In this document: positions 16,381-24,594 of the stretch, piece by piece
Layout of the letters: every line of letters begins with the position of its first letter
Numbering within the stretch: the stretch's first letter is position 1
From: CAADGL01 sp964643885
Lineage (GTDB): Bacteria > Planctomycetota > Phycisphaerae > UBA1845 > Fen-1342
Assembly (NCBI GenBank): GCA_964643885.1
Contig: CAZXUI010000037.1
Span: 1-40,373, forward strand
DNA length: 40,373 nucleotides
Direction of reading: 5' to 3'
Made by a program: the position numbers and the translations under genes
Notes under the pieces: model-generated
What the model was told of the DNA's origin: nothing
Databases searched by the model: none
What the model saw: only the letters and a program-made list of their open reading frames with translations

Positions 16381-17478
16381 ATGCAGCCCGATTCGCAAGC
16401 CCCGTCCCCCGCCCCGCGGCCGCCGCGTACGTCGCGGTTCGAGCCGCTGGTCGACCGCGAGCGGCGCAACCCGCTGCTGCGCTGGATGGTGCACCTGGGT
16501 CTGCCCGTCTCGGCGAGCGTGGCGATCCACTCGCTGGTGTTCGTGACGTTGGCGCTGAGCACGTGGACGGTGCTGCGCGAGCGCGAGTACTCGGCGGGCG
16601 AGTTCGAGGCGGGGATCGTGGCCGACGTGGGCGGTCGGGGGCTGGATTCGCTCCGCTGGCCGGAAGAGAGCATCATTCCGCCGGGCGGGGTTTCGATTCC
16701 GGAGAGCGTGAGCGACTTTCAGGCGAGCGATTTCGCGTCGCTTCGCGAGGTCGAGCTGGCCGAGGTGAACCCGGGGCTGGCGGGGGAGGACGGGGGCGGC
16801 TTCGGTCTGGGGGAGAGCGGGCTTTCGGGCATCATCGGGACGGGCAGCGGCGCCGGCGACGGTGGCGGAGCGGGCTTCGGGGCGGGCTTCGGCAGCGGCG
16901 GCGGGATCGGGCAGGCGGGCGTGTGGGACCTGCGCGTGGGCGGGAACACGTTCTGCTACGTGGTGGACTTCTCCGGATCGATCGTGGTGGCGGTGGACGA
17001 CCTGAAACGCGAGCTGAAGCGGTCGATCGGGCGGCTGCGGCCGAACCAGTCGTTCAACGTATTCATCTTCTACAGCACGGCCGGCCAGCGGGACCGTTTC
17101 ATGACGGAGAGCTTCGCGGCGGAGCTTCAGCCGGCGCGGACGGATGTGAAGCGGCAGTTTTTCGAGTGGATCGACAGCAAGGCGCCGCAGGGGTCGACGG
17201 AGCCGCTGGTGGCGGTGCGGCGGGCGCTGCGGATGGAGCCGGAGGTCGTCTTCTTCTTCTCGGACGGCTACTTCGACGACGTCGTGGTCAGCGAGGTGGC
17301 GCGTGAGAACCGCGGTGTGCGGGCGCGGATTCACTGCCTGGTGTTCGACGAGCTGCTGCTCCAGGATACGAGCGGGCTGCCGCGGATGACCAAGGGGGCG
17401 TATCGGCTCAAGCGGATTGCGGACGAGAACGGGGGGCGGATCAAGGTGGTCACGGGTGCGGACCTGAAGCGCCGCTGA
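16381..17478 (+). CDS. VWA-domain protein with TonB-like membrane anchor
   Basis: 365 residues. A basic cytoplasmic N-terminus (1-38) leads to a single membrane helix (about 40-62). That helix reads SVAIHSLVFVTLALST and fits the TonB pattern that contacts ExbB/ExbD: S46-x3-H50-x6-L57-x3-T61 (TonB has Ser at the last place). A Gly/Ser-rich linker (about 128-180) crosses into a von Willebrand A domain (about 188-365). Its metal site is intact: D196-F-S198-G-S200, T273, and D295 in FFSDG. Topology is therefore that of TonB (N-in, C-out), with a VWA domain in place of the TonB C-terminal domain. It lies directly upstream of exbB. I infer that ExbB/ExbD energise this protein. Family knowledge: MIDAS-type VWA domains bind ligand proteins through a divalent metal. 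Confidence 0.85.
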   Translation: MQPDSQAPSPAPRPPRTSRFEPLVDRERRNPLLRWMVHLGLPVSASVAIHSLVFVTLALSTWTVLREREYSAGEFEAGIVADVGGRGLDSLRWPEESIIPPGGVSIPESVSDFQASDFASLREVELAEVNPGLAGEDGGGFGLGESGLSGIIGTGSGAGDGGGAGFGAGFGSGGGIGQAGVWDLRVGGNTFCYVVDFSGSIVVAVDDLKRELKRSIGRLRPNQSFNVFIFYSTAGQRDRFMTESFAAELQPARTDVKRQFFEWIDSKAPQGSTEPLVAVRRALRMEPEVVFFFSDGYFDDVVVSEVARENRGVRARIHCLVFDELLLQDTSGLPRMTKGAYRLKRIADENGGRIKVVTGADLKRR

Positions 17479-17496
17479 CAGGAGGCTGAACCGCGC

Positions 17497-18336
17497 ATGA
17501 TAGATCTGCGGGATGAGCGCAAGGCGTCGCGGCGCGTGGCGTGGGCCGTGGTGATCGGGCTGGTGTGGCTGGCGGCTCCGGCGCTGGCGGCGCCGCTGCT
17601 GGGCCAGGCGGCGGGCGGGCCGGGGCAGCGTTCGCTGTGGGTGGTTTTTTACGACGGGATCGAGTGGCCGGCGTGGTTCATTCTGGCCGGCTCGCTGGCG
17701 ATGATCGCGATGATCGTGGAGCACTTCATCACGGTGCGGCTGGTGAACATCGCGCCGCCGGAGCAGGTCAAGCGGGCCCGGCAATTGATCGAGAACCGCA
17801 AGTTCCGCGAGTGCTACGACACGATGAACCGCAGCACGACGCTCTTCGCACGGATCATGACGGCGGCGCTGGCGCACGGGCGGCACGGCTTCGACGCGAT
17901 GCACGAGGCGGCGATCGAGAAGTCCTCGGAGCTGTCGGGGCGGCAGTTCCGCAAGGTCGAGTTCATGAACATCATCGGCAACCTCGGTCCGCTGCTGGGG
18001 CTGCTGGGCACGGTCTGGGGCATGATCATCGCCTTCAAGGACCTGGGCAGCAGCGGCGGCAGCGCGAATGCGGGCGACCTGGCCCGCGGGATCAGCCTGG
18101 CGCTGGTCAATACGCTGCTCGGTTTGGCGCTGGCGATCGTCGGGCTGGGCTTTTTCGGCTGGTGCCGCAACCGCGTCGACTCGCTGACGGTGCACGCGAC
18201 GGTCGAGGCGCTGGATCTGCTGGAGTATTTCCGGCCGACGGCGGTGGCGGAGACGCGGGCGGCGGCGGGTTCGGCGGCGGCCGGCGGGGCGGTTCCGCGG
18301 AGCATTCCGCAGCCGGCCGGCGGCGGCTCGGCTTAG
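17497..18336 (+). CDS. exbB: MotA/TolQ/ExbB proton channel family protein
   Basis: 279 residues. TolQ/ExbB proteins form a pentameric inner-membrane proton channel around an ExbD/TolR dimer. A signal-like or first membrane helix (about 13-34) is followed by the three family helices: about 57-76, 157-180 and 198-221. The channel-lining signatures are present: GPLLGLLGTVWGMIIAF with T172, and ISLALVNTLLGLALAI with T206, equivalent to the pore threonines of E. coli ExbB. The cytoplasmic loop between helices is of normal size; the C-terminus has a Gly/Ala-rich tail. The extra N-terminal hydrophobic segment is frequent in longer ExbB homologues. ATG 17497 follows GGAGG at 11 nt. Gap to the VWA gene is 18 bp and to the first exbD 12 bp, so one operon. 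Confidence 0.93.
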   Translation: MIDLRDERKASRRVAWAVVIGLVWLAAPALAAPLLGQAAGGPGQRSLWVVFYDGIEWPAWFILAGSLAMIAMIVEHFITVRLVNIAPPEQVKRARQLIENRKFRECYDTMNRSTTLFARIMTAALAHGRHGFDAMHEAAIEKSSELSGRQFRKVEFMNIIGNLGPLLGLLGTVWGMIIAFKDLGSSGGSANAGDLARGISLALVNTLLGLALAIVGLGFFGWCRNRVDSLTVHATVEALDLLEYFRPTAVAETRAAAGSAAAGGAVPRSIPQPAGGGSA

Positions 18337-18348
18337 GAGAGCACGGCG

Positions 18349-18828
18349 ATGCATCTGTTCCGCCCACCGAAGCCGACCAGCATGACGCTCAACCTCGCGC
18401 CGATGGTCGACGTGATGATGTGCCTGATCATCTTCTTCCTGCTGGGCAGCACGCTGGTGCTCGAGGAGGGGCGGCCGGTGGAGCTGCCGTATGCGATCTC
18501 GGCCCAGCAGATCGATCCGAGCGAGTACGGCTCTCGGGTTGTGATCAACGTGCGGCCGGTGGATGAGGCGACGGGCGAGGCGAGCTACGTCGTGGTGGGT
18601 TGGGACGGGCGGCAGATCGTCGAGCGGCATCTGACACCGGAGCAGCTTCGCGATCATCTGATCGCGACGGCGGCGATGGCGAAGGAGCGCGGGGGCGTGA
18701 ACTGCGTGATCCGGGCGGACCGGGCGGTCGAGTATCGCAACGTGGAGCAGGTGCTGCGGGCGTGCGGGCTGGCGAATATCACCAAAGTCGTGTTCGGGAC
18801 GAACCCGGGCACCGATCCGCGGAGGTGA
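18349..18828 (+). CDS. exbD: ExbD/TolR family biopolymer transport protein 1
   Basis: 159 residues. One membrane helix (about 18-36) carries the essential proton-binding Asp, D21, in LAPMVDVMMCLIIFFLL. The rest is a periplasmic domain of ExbD/TolR type, ending VFGTNPGTDPRR. ExbD relays the proton flow through the ExbB pentamer into movement of TonB-like proteins. ATG 18349 has AGGAGA upstream. It is followed after only 2 bp by a second, clearly different exbD, which suggests that the channel contains an ExbD heterodimer or that two alternative complexes form. Confidence 0.92.
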   Translation: MHLFRPPKPTSMTLNLAPMVDVMMCLIIFFLLGSTLVLEEGRPVELPYAISAQQIDPSEYGSRVVINVRPVDEATGEASYVVVGWDGRQIVERHLTPEQLRDHLIATAAMAKERGGVNCVIRADRAVEYRNVEQVLRACGLANITKVVFGTNPGTDPRR

Positions 18829-18830
18829 GC

Positions 18831-19283
18831 ATGAGACGCGGACCGCCCGAGCCGGCCGGCGAGCGGATTCCCAACCTGGCGCCGATGGTCGACGTGATCA
18901 TGGTGCTGCTGGTGTTCTTCATGCTCGGCGCGTCGTTCAACCTGGTGCGCGAGGGGGCGCTGACGACGGAGCTCGATCCGCGCAGCGGGCCGCGCGAGGG
19001 CGTGGCGATCGAGATCATTCCGTCGGTCAAGATCGCGCTGGAGGATGTCGGTCTGGGCGAGGACTGCCGCATCTACGTGATGGGCTCGCCCATCGAGCCG
19101 AACACGTTCGAAGAGCTGCATACGCTGCTGGCCGGGCGGCTGGCGGCGGGGGCCGATCCGGGGAACCCGGTCGTGATCGGCGCGCAGGGGACGGTGCGCT
19201 GGCGGTTCGTGATCGCGGCGATGGATGCGGCCGTTCGTGCGGGATTCAACAATGTCCAGTTCGCCGTGCGGCTGGGCGGCTGA
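18831..19283 (+). CDS. exbD: ExbD/TolR family biopolymer transport protein 2
   Basis: 150 residues. The membrane helix also holds its Asp, D21, in LAPMVDVIMVLLVFFML. The periplasmic part differs much from the first ExbD (for example the segment GVAIEIIPSVKIALEDVG and the end VRWRFVIAAMDAAVRAGFNNVQFAVRLGG) but keeps the family fold and the final beta-strand that in TolR pairs with partner proteins. ATG 18831 has GGAGG at 5 nt, overlapping the stop region of the first copy. The TPR protein gene begins 16 bp further on. The pair of paralogues is common in planctomycete Exb operons. Confidence 0.92.
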   Translation: MRRGPPEPAGERIPNLAPMVDVIMVLLVFFMLGASFNLVREGALTTELDPRSGPREGVAIEIIPSVKIALEDVGLGEDCRIYVMGSPIEPNTFEELHTLLAGRLAAGADPGNPVVIGAQGTVRWRFVIAAMDAAVRAGFNNVQFAVRLGG

Positions 19284-19299
19284 GCCGCGGCGGGGCGAG

Positions 19300-22074
19300 A
19301 TGCACACTCACACGAGCCAGGGTTTCGGAAGGTCGCTTCGGCGCACGGCGGCCTCGGCACGCGGGGGGCTGCCGCTGCTGATCGCGGCGATGCTGGCCCT
19401 CGGCATTGCGGGGCCGGCCTTCGGGCAGCGCAGCGAAAGCGAGCAGCAGGAGCTGGAGCGGCTGGTCGACCGCGGCGCGCACGACGTGCTGGCGGCCCGG
19501 CTGCGCGGCAGCAAGCGGCCGGAGGACGTTCACATGATCGCCCGCGCGGCCGCGAATTACGCGGCGCGGCAGCGGGCGCCCGACGCGCGGCACAAGGCGT
19601 TTGCAGCGGCGGCCGGGCATTACGAAGCGTGGATCGCCACGCTGGAGCGCGAGCCGGGCGACGAGCCGGAGACGAAGATCGTGGCGACGGCCGCGGCGCG
19701 GCTCGAGCTGGGGAACATGCTGTTGTCGCGCTGGGCGACGGCCGACCTGGATGAGCTGGAGCTTTCGGACGGGCGGCGCGGCGACCGGCAGCGGCTGGCG
19801 GAGATTCTGACGCGGGCCCGGCAGGCGCTGGAGCGCGGCTGGACGGAGATTCAGCCGCTGGCCAGCGAGCTGGACCGCGGCGGGATCGACGTCGAGGACC
19901 GGTACTTGTCGCTGGGATTGTTCGACACGCTGCACTCGCTCGAGACGGACCTGCAATTCAACCTGGCGTGGGCGAACTACTACATCGCGGTGGTCGAGTC
20001 GCGCAACGAGGCCCGCCGCAGCGAGAGCCTGCGGGCGGCCGAGCGCTACTTCCAGAACCTGATCGAGGCGGTTCCGACGGGCGCGTCGGCCTACCGCGTT
20101 TTCCTCGGGATGGGGATGACGCTGCGCGAGCAGGGCCGGCTGGACGAAGCGCAGCGGTATTTCGACACGGCGATGCAGGATGCGGATTTCGTGGCCGAGG
20201 CGCGCATCCGCTACGAGCGGGCGCGGGCGCATCTGGCGGCCAACCGGTTCGAAGAGGCGCGGGCGGTGCTCGCGCCGCTGGTGGACCTGCGCGAGCGCGA
20301 CCTGACGCCCGAGCAGCAGCCGGCGCGCTTCTTCGTGAACCTGGCGCACCTGTGGGACGCGAACAGCTATCTGACCGAGGCCGAGGCGCTGCGGCGCGAG
20401 GCGGAGACGAGCAGCTCGAAGGCGGCCGTGCTGCTGCGGGCCAGGCGGGCGCGCGAGCTGGGGCTGATCCGGCTGAATCGGCTGGCGTCGCGCGGCGGGC
20501 CGTGGGCCGGGCTGGTGCGGCTCTATGTCGCGGACAGCATCCGGCTCGACGCGTCGCTGAGCGAGCTGAGTCCGGTGGAGCTGCTGCTGACGGCGCGTGA
20601 GCTGACGCTCAGCGAGCGCCACGCCGAGGCGATCGCGCGGCTCGAGGAGGCGGCCAGGCGCGACGATCTCTCGGCCGACCTGGCGGGGGAGATTCAGTAT
20701 GAGCTGGCGGTGGCCCGCTATCGGGCGGGGCAGATCCGGGCCGCGGCGACTGCATTCGAGCAGCTCGCCTTCGGCGGCGAATCGGGCCGGAAGAGCGCGT
20801 TCGAGCGGGCGGACGACGCGGCGACGTACGCGTATCAGCTTCGGGCCCAGGCGGCCGAGGAGAGCCGCGCGGCGGCCGACTACGGCCAGCTCGCGGACAC
20901 GCTGCTGAAGGTGCTCCAGTATTTCCCGCAGCATCCGCAGCGCTCGCAGATCGTCTGGTGGCTGCCGGTGGCGCTTCAGGCGGCCGGCCGCTATACCGAG
21001 GCGGTGGAGCAGTTCGGCAAGGTGCCGCGCGAGTCGGCCTACTGGGAGCAGGCGCAGCTTCGCCGGGCGCTGTGTCTGCGGCGGGCGCTGGAGCAGGATC
21101 GGCCGCGGCTGGCGGCGCCGGAGTTCTCGCAGCGGGCGCAGCAGGTGGCCGGCGATCTGCTGCGCTACGCGCGCGATGCCCAGGCGCGGATCGGCTCGTC
21201 GCCCGATCCTGCGGCGGTGCGGAGCAGCGCGGCCGAGGCGACGGTGAATGCAGCGGAGCTGCTGGTCGAGCCGGGGGTGGACGATTTCGAGCGGGCGCTG
21301 AGCCAGTTGGATCAGTTCGAGACGCGCTATCCGGAGAGCGACGCGGTCGGCCGAGTGCTGGCGGCGAGGATTCGGGCGCTGCGCGGGCTGCGGCGCTTCG
21401 ACGAGGCGACGGCGGTGGTGAGGCAGTACTTGGCGGCGGTTCCGGCGGAGCGGGCCGGGCCGGTGCTGGCGAGCCTGGCGGGCGGGATGCAGGACGAAGT
21501 GGCGCGGATGCTGCGGGAGAGCCGGGCGGCCGACGCGCGGCGGCTGGCGGCGGATGCGATTCCGATCTTCGAGCAGCTCGCCGAGTGGGTCGCAGGGCAG
21601 GCGTCGCTGCCGGCGGCGCAGGCGGACAGCGTTCGTTACGGGCTGGCGGAGATGAAGTATCGCGCGGGGCTGCTTGAGGAGGCGTCGGCGGCCGTCGACG
21701 CCCTGCTGGAGCGCGACGAGCGCAACGGAAACTACCTCTGGCTGCGGGCGCTGGTGCGCACGAGCATGGCGGGCGAGCTGGCCGGGCGGGTGGAAATCGA
21801 GCGGGCGCGGGAGGCGTGGGAGGCTCTGCTGGCGGATAGCTCGCTGCGCGAGCGGCATCCGCTGCGGTATTGGGAGGCGCGGTTTCACTTCCTGTCGCTG
21901 CTGCTGCGCGAGGGACGGGCCGAAGAGGTCGAGAAGGCGATCCGGGCGGACCAGATCTGGAGCCCGGAACTGGGCGGGCCGGAGTGGCAGGCGCGGTTCG
22001 AGGCGCTTCGCCGCGAGGCGGCCGCCCGGCTGCCGCAACCCCCCGCGACCGCCCCTGCTACCGAATCCCCATGA
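19300..22074 (+). CDS. Secreted TPR-repeat protein of the Exb operon
   Basis: 924 residues. An N-terminal signal peptide is visible (hydrophobic core LPLLIAAMLALGIAGPAFG, about 24-44), so the protein is exported. The rest is almost wholly alpha-helical with tetratricopeptide-like pairs; clear examples are GASAYRVFLGMGMTLREQG followed by RLDEAQRYFDTAM, and YELAVARYRAGQIRAAATAFEQL. The C-terminal tail is Pro/Ala/Thr-rich. No catalytic motif seen. ATG 19300 is chosen because it gives an intact signal peptide; the frame is open upstream into exbD. Position 16 bp after the second exbD indicates the same operon. TPR arrays bind proteins, so a periplasmic scaffold or the receiver of force from the Exb/VWA complex is the likely role. 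Confidence 0.85.
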   Translation: MHTHTSQGFGRSLRRTAASARGGLPLLIAAMLALGIAGPAFGQRSESEQQELERLVDRGAHDVLAARLRGSKRPEDVHMIARAAANYAARQRAPDARHKAFAAAAGHYEAWIATLEREPGDEPETKIVATAAARLELGNMLLSRWATADLDELELSDGRRGDRQRLAEILTRARQALERGWTEIQPLASELDRGGIDVEDRYLSLGLFDTLHSLETDLQFNLAWANYYIAVVESRNEARRSESLRAAERYFQNLIEAVPTGASAYRVFLGMGMTLREQGRLDEAQRYFDTAMQDADFVAEARIRYERARAHLAANRFEEARAVLAPLVDLRERDLTPEQQPARFFVNLAHLWDANSYLTEAEALRREAETSSSKAAVLLRARRARELGLIRLNRLASRGGPWAGLVRLYVADSIRLDASLSELSPVELLLTARELTLSERHAEAIARLEEAARRDDLSADLAGEIQYELAVARYRAGQIRAAATAFEQLAFGGESGRKSAFERADDAATYAYQLRAQAAEESRAAADYGQLADTLLKVLQYFPQHPQRSQIVWWLPVALQAAGRYTEAVEQFGKVPRESAYWEQAQLRRALCLRRALEQDRPRLAAPEFSQRAQQVAGDLLRYARDAQARIGSSPDPAAVRSSAAEATVNAAELLVEPGVDDFERALSQLDQFETRYPESDAVGRVLAARIRALRGLRRFDEATAVVRQYLAAVPAERAGPVLASLAGGMQDEVARMLRESRAADARRLAADAIPIFEQLAEWVAGQASLPAAQADSVRYGLAEMKYRAGLLEEASAAVDALLERDERNGNYLWLRALVRTSMAGELAGRVEIERAREAWEALLADSSLRERHPLRYWEARFHFLSLLLREGRAEEVEKAIRADQIWSPELGGPEWQARFEALRREAAARLPQPPATAPATESP

Positions 22075-22121
22075 AACCGCGGTCTCGCGGGCCGGCGCAG
22101 GGTCCGGTTTTCGCGGGGGCG

Positions 22122-22130
22122 TGGTACAAT
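22122..22130 (+). promoter_or_regulatory. Extended -10 promoter element upstream of uvrB
   Basis: TGG followed directly by TACAAT (22125-22130) fits an extended -10 (TGn plus hexamer). No good -35 is visible, which extended -10 promoters can lack. Expected start near 22137, leader about 50 nt before uvrB. This suggests uvrB is transcribed independently of the Exb operon. Confidence 0.5.
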
Positions 22131-22186
22131 TAGCGGTCTGGCGCGGCCGCAGGGCGACGGTCGGCGGGCATGCGGGTATCCAGTCG

Positions 22187-24265
22187 ATGAGCGAGTTCAG
22201 GATCGTCAGCCAGTTTGAGCCTCGTGGGGACCAGCCGGCTGCGATCGAGCAACTGGTGGCTGGATTCCGCGAAGGCAAGAAATATCAGACGCTGCTGGGC
22301 GTAACCGGTTCCGGAAAGACATTTACGATGGCCCACGTGGTGGCCCGGCTGCGCAAGCCGACGCTGGTGCTGAGCCATAACAAGACGCTGGCGGCGCAGC
22401 TTTTCGAGGAGCTGCGGGAGCTGCTGCCGAACAACGCGGTGGAGTATTTCGTCAGCTACTACGACTACTACCAGCCCGAGGCGTACATTCCGCAGCGAGA
22501 CATTTACATCGAAAAAGACGCATCTCGCAATGACGATCTCGACCGGCTGCGGCTGAGCGCGACGAGCTCGGTCGTTTCGCGGCGGGACGTGGTGGTCGTG
22601 GCCAGCGTCTCGTGCATCTTCGGCCTCGGCTCGCCGGACGAGTACAAGGCGAGCGTGGTCAGCGTGCGCGTGGGCGAGCAGTTCGAGCGGGATGAGCTGC
22701 TGCGCAAGTTCGTGCGGCTGCAATACGAGCGGCAGAACACGGAGCTGGCCCGCGGGACGTTCCGCGTTCGAGGGGACGTGGTCGAGCTCTATCCGGCGCA
22801 CGAGGAGTTCGCGATCCGGATCGAGCTGTTCGGCGATACGGTGGAGCGCTGCTGCCTGATACACCCGCTGACCGGCGCGGTGCTTCAGGAGCGCGACCAC
22901 GTGTTCATCTATCCGGCGGTGCACTACGTGCTGCCGGAGGAGAACCTGGCCGCGGCGATCGAGTCGATCCAGCAGGAGCTGGGCGAGCGGGTCGCGGAGC
23001 TGCGAAAGCAGGGGAAATTACTGGAGGCGCAGCGGTTGCTGGCGCGGACGAAGTATGACATGGAGATGCTGCTGGAAGTCGGCTATTGCAGCGGCATCGA
23101 GAACTATACGCGGCACCTGAACCAGACCAGGCCGGGCGCCAAGCCGTACACGCTTGTCGACTATTTCCCGGAGGATTTTCTGCTGATCATCGACGAGTCG
23201 CATGTGACGATTCCGCAGATCGGCGCCATGTACGGCGGCGACCGCTCGCGCAAGGAAGTGCTCGTCGAGCACGGCTTCCGGCTGCCGAGCTGCCTGGACA
23301 ACCGGCCGATGCGCTTCGAGGAGTTCGAGGCGATGTGGAAGCAGGTGCTGTTCGTCAGCGCCACGCCCGGGCCGTTCGAGCTTCAGCGCTGCGGCGGCGA
23401 GGTGGTCGAGCAAATCATCCGGCCGACGGGGCTGGTCGACCCGGTGATCGAGGTCCGGCCGGCCCGCGGGCAGGTGCCGGACCTGCTCGCGCGGATCACG
23501 GAACGGGCGGCCGCGGGCGAACGGACGCTGGTGACGACGCTGACGAAGCGGCTGGCGGAGGATCTGTCTTCGTACATCCAGCAGGCGGGGCTGCGCGGCC
23601 GATATCTGCACAGCGAGATCGACACGCTGGAGCGGGTGGAAATTCTGCGCGAACTTCGCCTGGGCAACTTCGACGTGCTGGTCGGTGTCAATCTGTTGCG
23701 GGAGGGACTCGATCTGCCCGAGGTGTCGCTGGTGGCGATCCTCGACGCGGACAAGGAGGGCTTCCTGCGCAGCGAGACCTCGCTCGTCCAGATGATCGGC
23801 CGCTGCGCGCGGAACGTGAACGCGCTCGTGATTCTGTATGCGGACAAGGTGACCGAGGCGATGCAGCGGGCGATCGATGAGACGTCGCGGCGGCGCGAGA
23901 TGCAGCTTCGTTACAACGCCGAGCACGGCATCACGCCGGACACGGTCCGCAAGGCGATCCGCGAAGGGCTGCTGAGCGAGGTCTCGGCGATGCGGCGGGT
24001 GCGCGAGGCGGTCCGGGCGGACGAGGGCGAGTACGATCGCGACCAGGTGTTGCGGGAGCTGGAGCAGGAGATGCTCGCGGCGGCCGAGGCGCTGGATTTC
24101 GAGAAGGCCGCGGCCCTGCGCGACCATATCGCCGAGCTGAAGGCCTCGCCGGAGCTGAAGGTGGCGGCGTCGGCCGCCCGGCCGGCGCAGTTGACCCGCG
24201 GCCGGGACGCGGATAACTGGAAGCCGCGCGGGCAGCATCGCCGGCCGCGGCCGAGGAAGCGCTAG
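22187..24265 (+). CDS. uvrB: Excinuclease ABC subunit UvrB
   Basis: 692 residues, usual length. UvrB is the damage-verifying helicase-like core of nucleotide excision repair, loaded by UvrA and cut by UvrC. Seen in order: Walker A GVTGSGKT (38-45), the beta-hairpin segment YYDYYQPEAY (about 92-101) that inserts behind the lesion, the DESH box (336-339), SATPGP in motif III, and motif VI QMIGRCARN (535-543). The C-terminal UVR motif, which binds UvrC, is at about 620-655 (LDFEKAAALRDHI). Motif VI normally reads GRAARN; here C540 replaces the first Ala, while both arginines are kept. The tail after 655 is basic and disordered. ATG 22187 has no strong ribosome binding site, but the N-terminus matches the family. 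Confidence 0.97.
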   Translation: MSEFRIVSQFEPRGDQPAAIEQLVAGFREGKKYQTLLGVTGSGKTFTMAHVVARLRKPTLVLSHNKTLAAQLFEELRELLPNNAVEYFVSYYDYYQPEAYIPQRDIYIEKDASRNDDLDRLRLSATSSVVSRRDVVVVASVSCIFGLGSPDEYKASVVSVRVGEQFERDELLRKFVRLQYERQNTELARGTFRVRGDVVELYPAHEEFAIRIELFGDTVERCCLIHPLTGAVLQERDHVFIYPAVHYVLPEENLAAAIESIQQELGERVAELRKQGKLLEAQRLLARTKYDMEMLLEVGYCSGIENYTRHLNQTRPGAKPYTLVDYFPEDFLLIIDESHVTIPQIGAMYGGDRSRKEVLVEHGFRLPSCLDNRPMRFEEFEAMWKQVLFVSATPGPFELQRCGGEVVEQIIRPTGLVDPVIEVRPARGQVPDLLARITERAAAGERTLVTTLTKRLAEDLSSYIQQAGLRGRYLHSEIDTLERVEILRELRLGNFDVLVGVNLLREGLDLPEVSLVAILDADKEGFLRSETSLVQMIGRCARNVNALVILYADKVTEAMQRAIDETSRRREMQLRYNAEHGITPDTVRKAIREGLLSEVSAMRRVREAVRADEGEYDRDQVLRELEQEMLAAAEALDFEKAAALRDHIAELKASPELKVAASAARPAQLTRGRDADNWKPRGQHRRPRPRKR

Positions 24266-24325
24266 TGTAGTTCGTCGCAAATACTGCATCACGGTTCGGA
24301 CAGCGCGAGGCCCGCCCGCGTCAGA

Positions 24326-24386
24326 ACCCGCCGCGCCAGGCGGCGGGTCAGTGGGTGAGCGATTGATCCCGTGCTTGGCGCGCGGG
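24326..24386. repeat. Two hairpins, the second a dispersed family A copy
   Basis: First hairpin: ACCCGCCGC (24326-24334), GCCAG, GCGGCGGGT (24340-24348), perfect. Second: 24367-24386 repeats the family A hairpin of 927-947 with one A-to-G change in the right arm. No T-runs follow. They occupy the 329-bp stretch between uvrB and the next gene (24266-24594), in which I see nothing else but the ribosome binding site at 24581-24587. Confidence 0.65.
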
Positions 24387-24594
24387 GTCCTGTGTGCGGG
24401 CGTGTCGTCCCGCATCTCGCTCCGAGCTGCGGCGGACGAGTGACCCGCGATCCGTGAGCCGTGAGGCGGGATGCACGACGGACATCAGCCGGCGGCCGGG
24501 ATCGGCCGATGGGCGGAAGAGTACTGGGGCGCAGAAGGGAAACGGGCGGGTCCGGCGTCGTCCGGGCCGCCATTCAACGCAAGGAGAACCAGGT

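Noticed and set aside
19246..22278. Minus-strand ORF of 1010 residues
   Set aside because: Low-complexity Arg/Gln/Leu composition and position opposite the TPR gene and the start of uvrB; an antisense shadow.
24326..24386. Intrinsic terminator of uvrB
   Set aside because: Good stems but no T-run, and one of them is a dispersed repeat.
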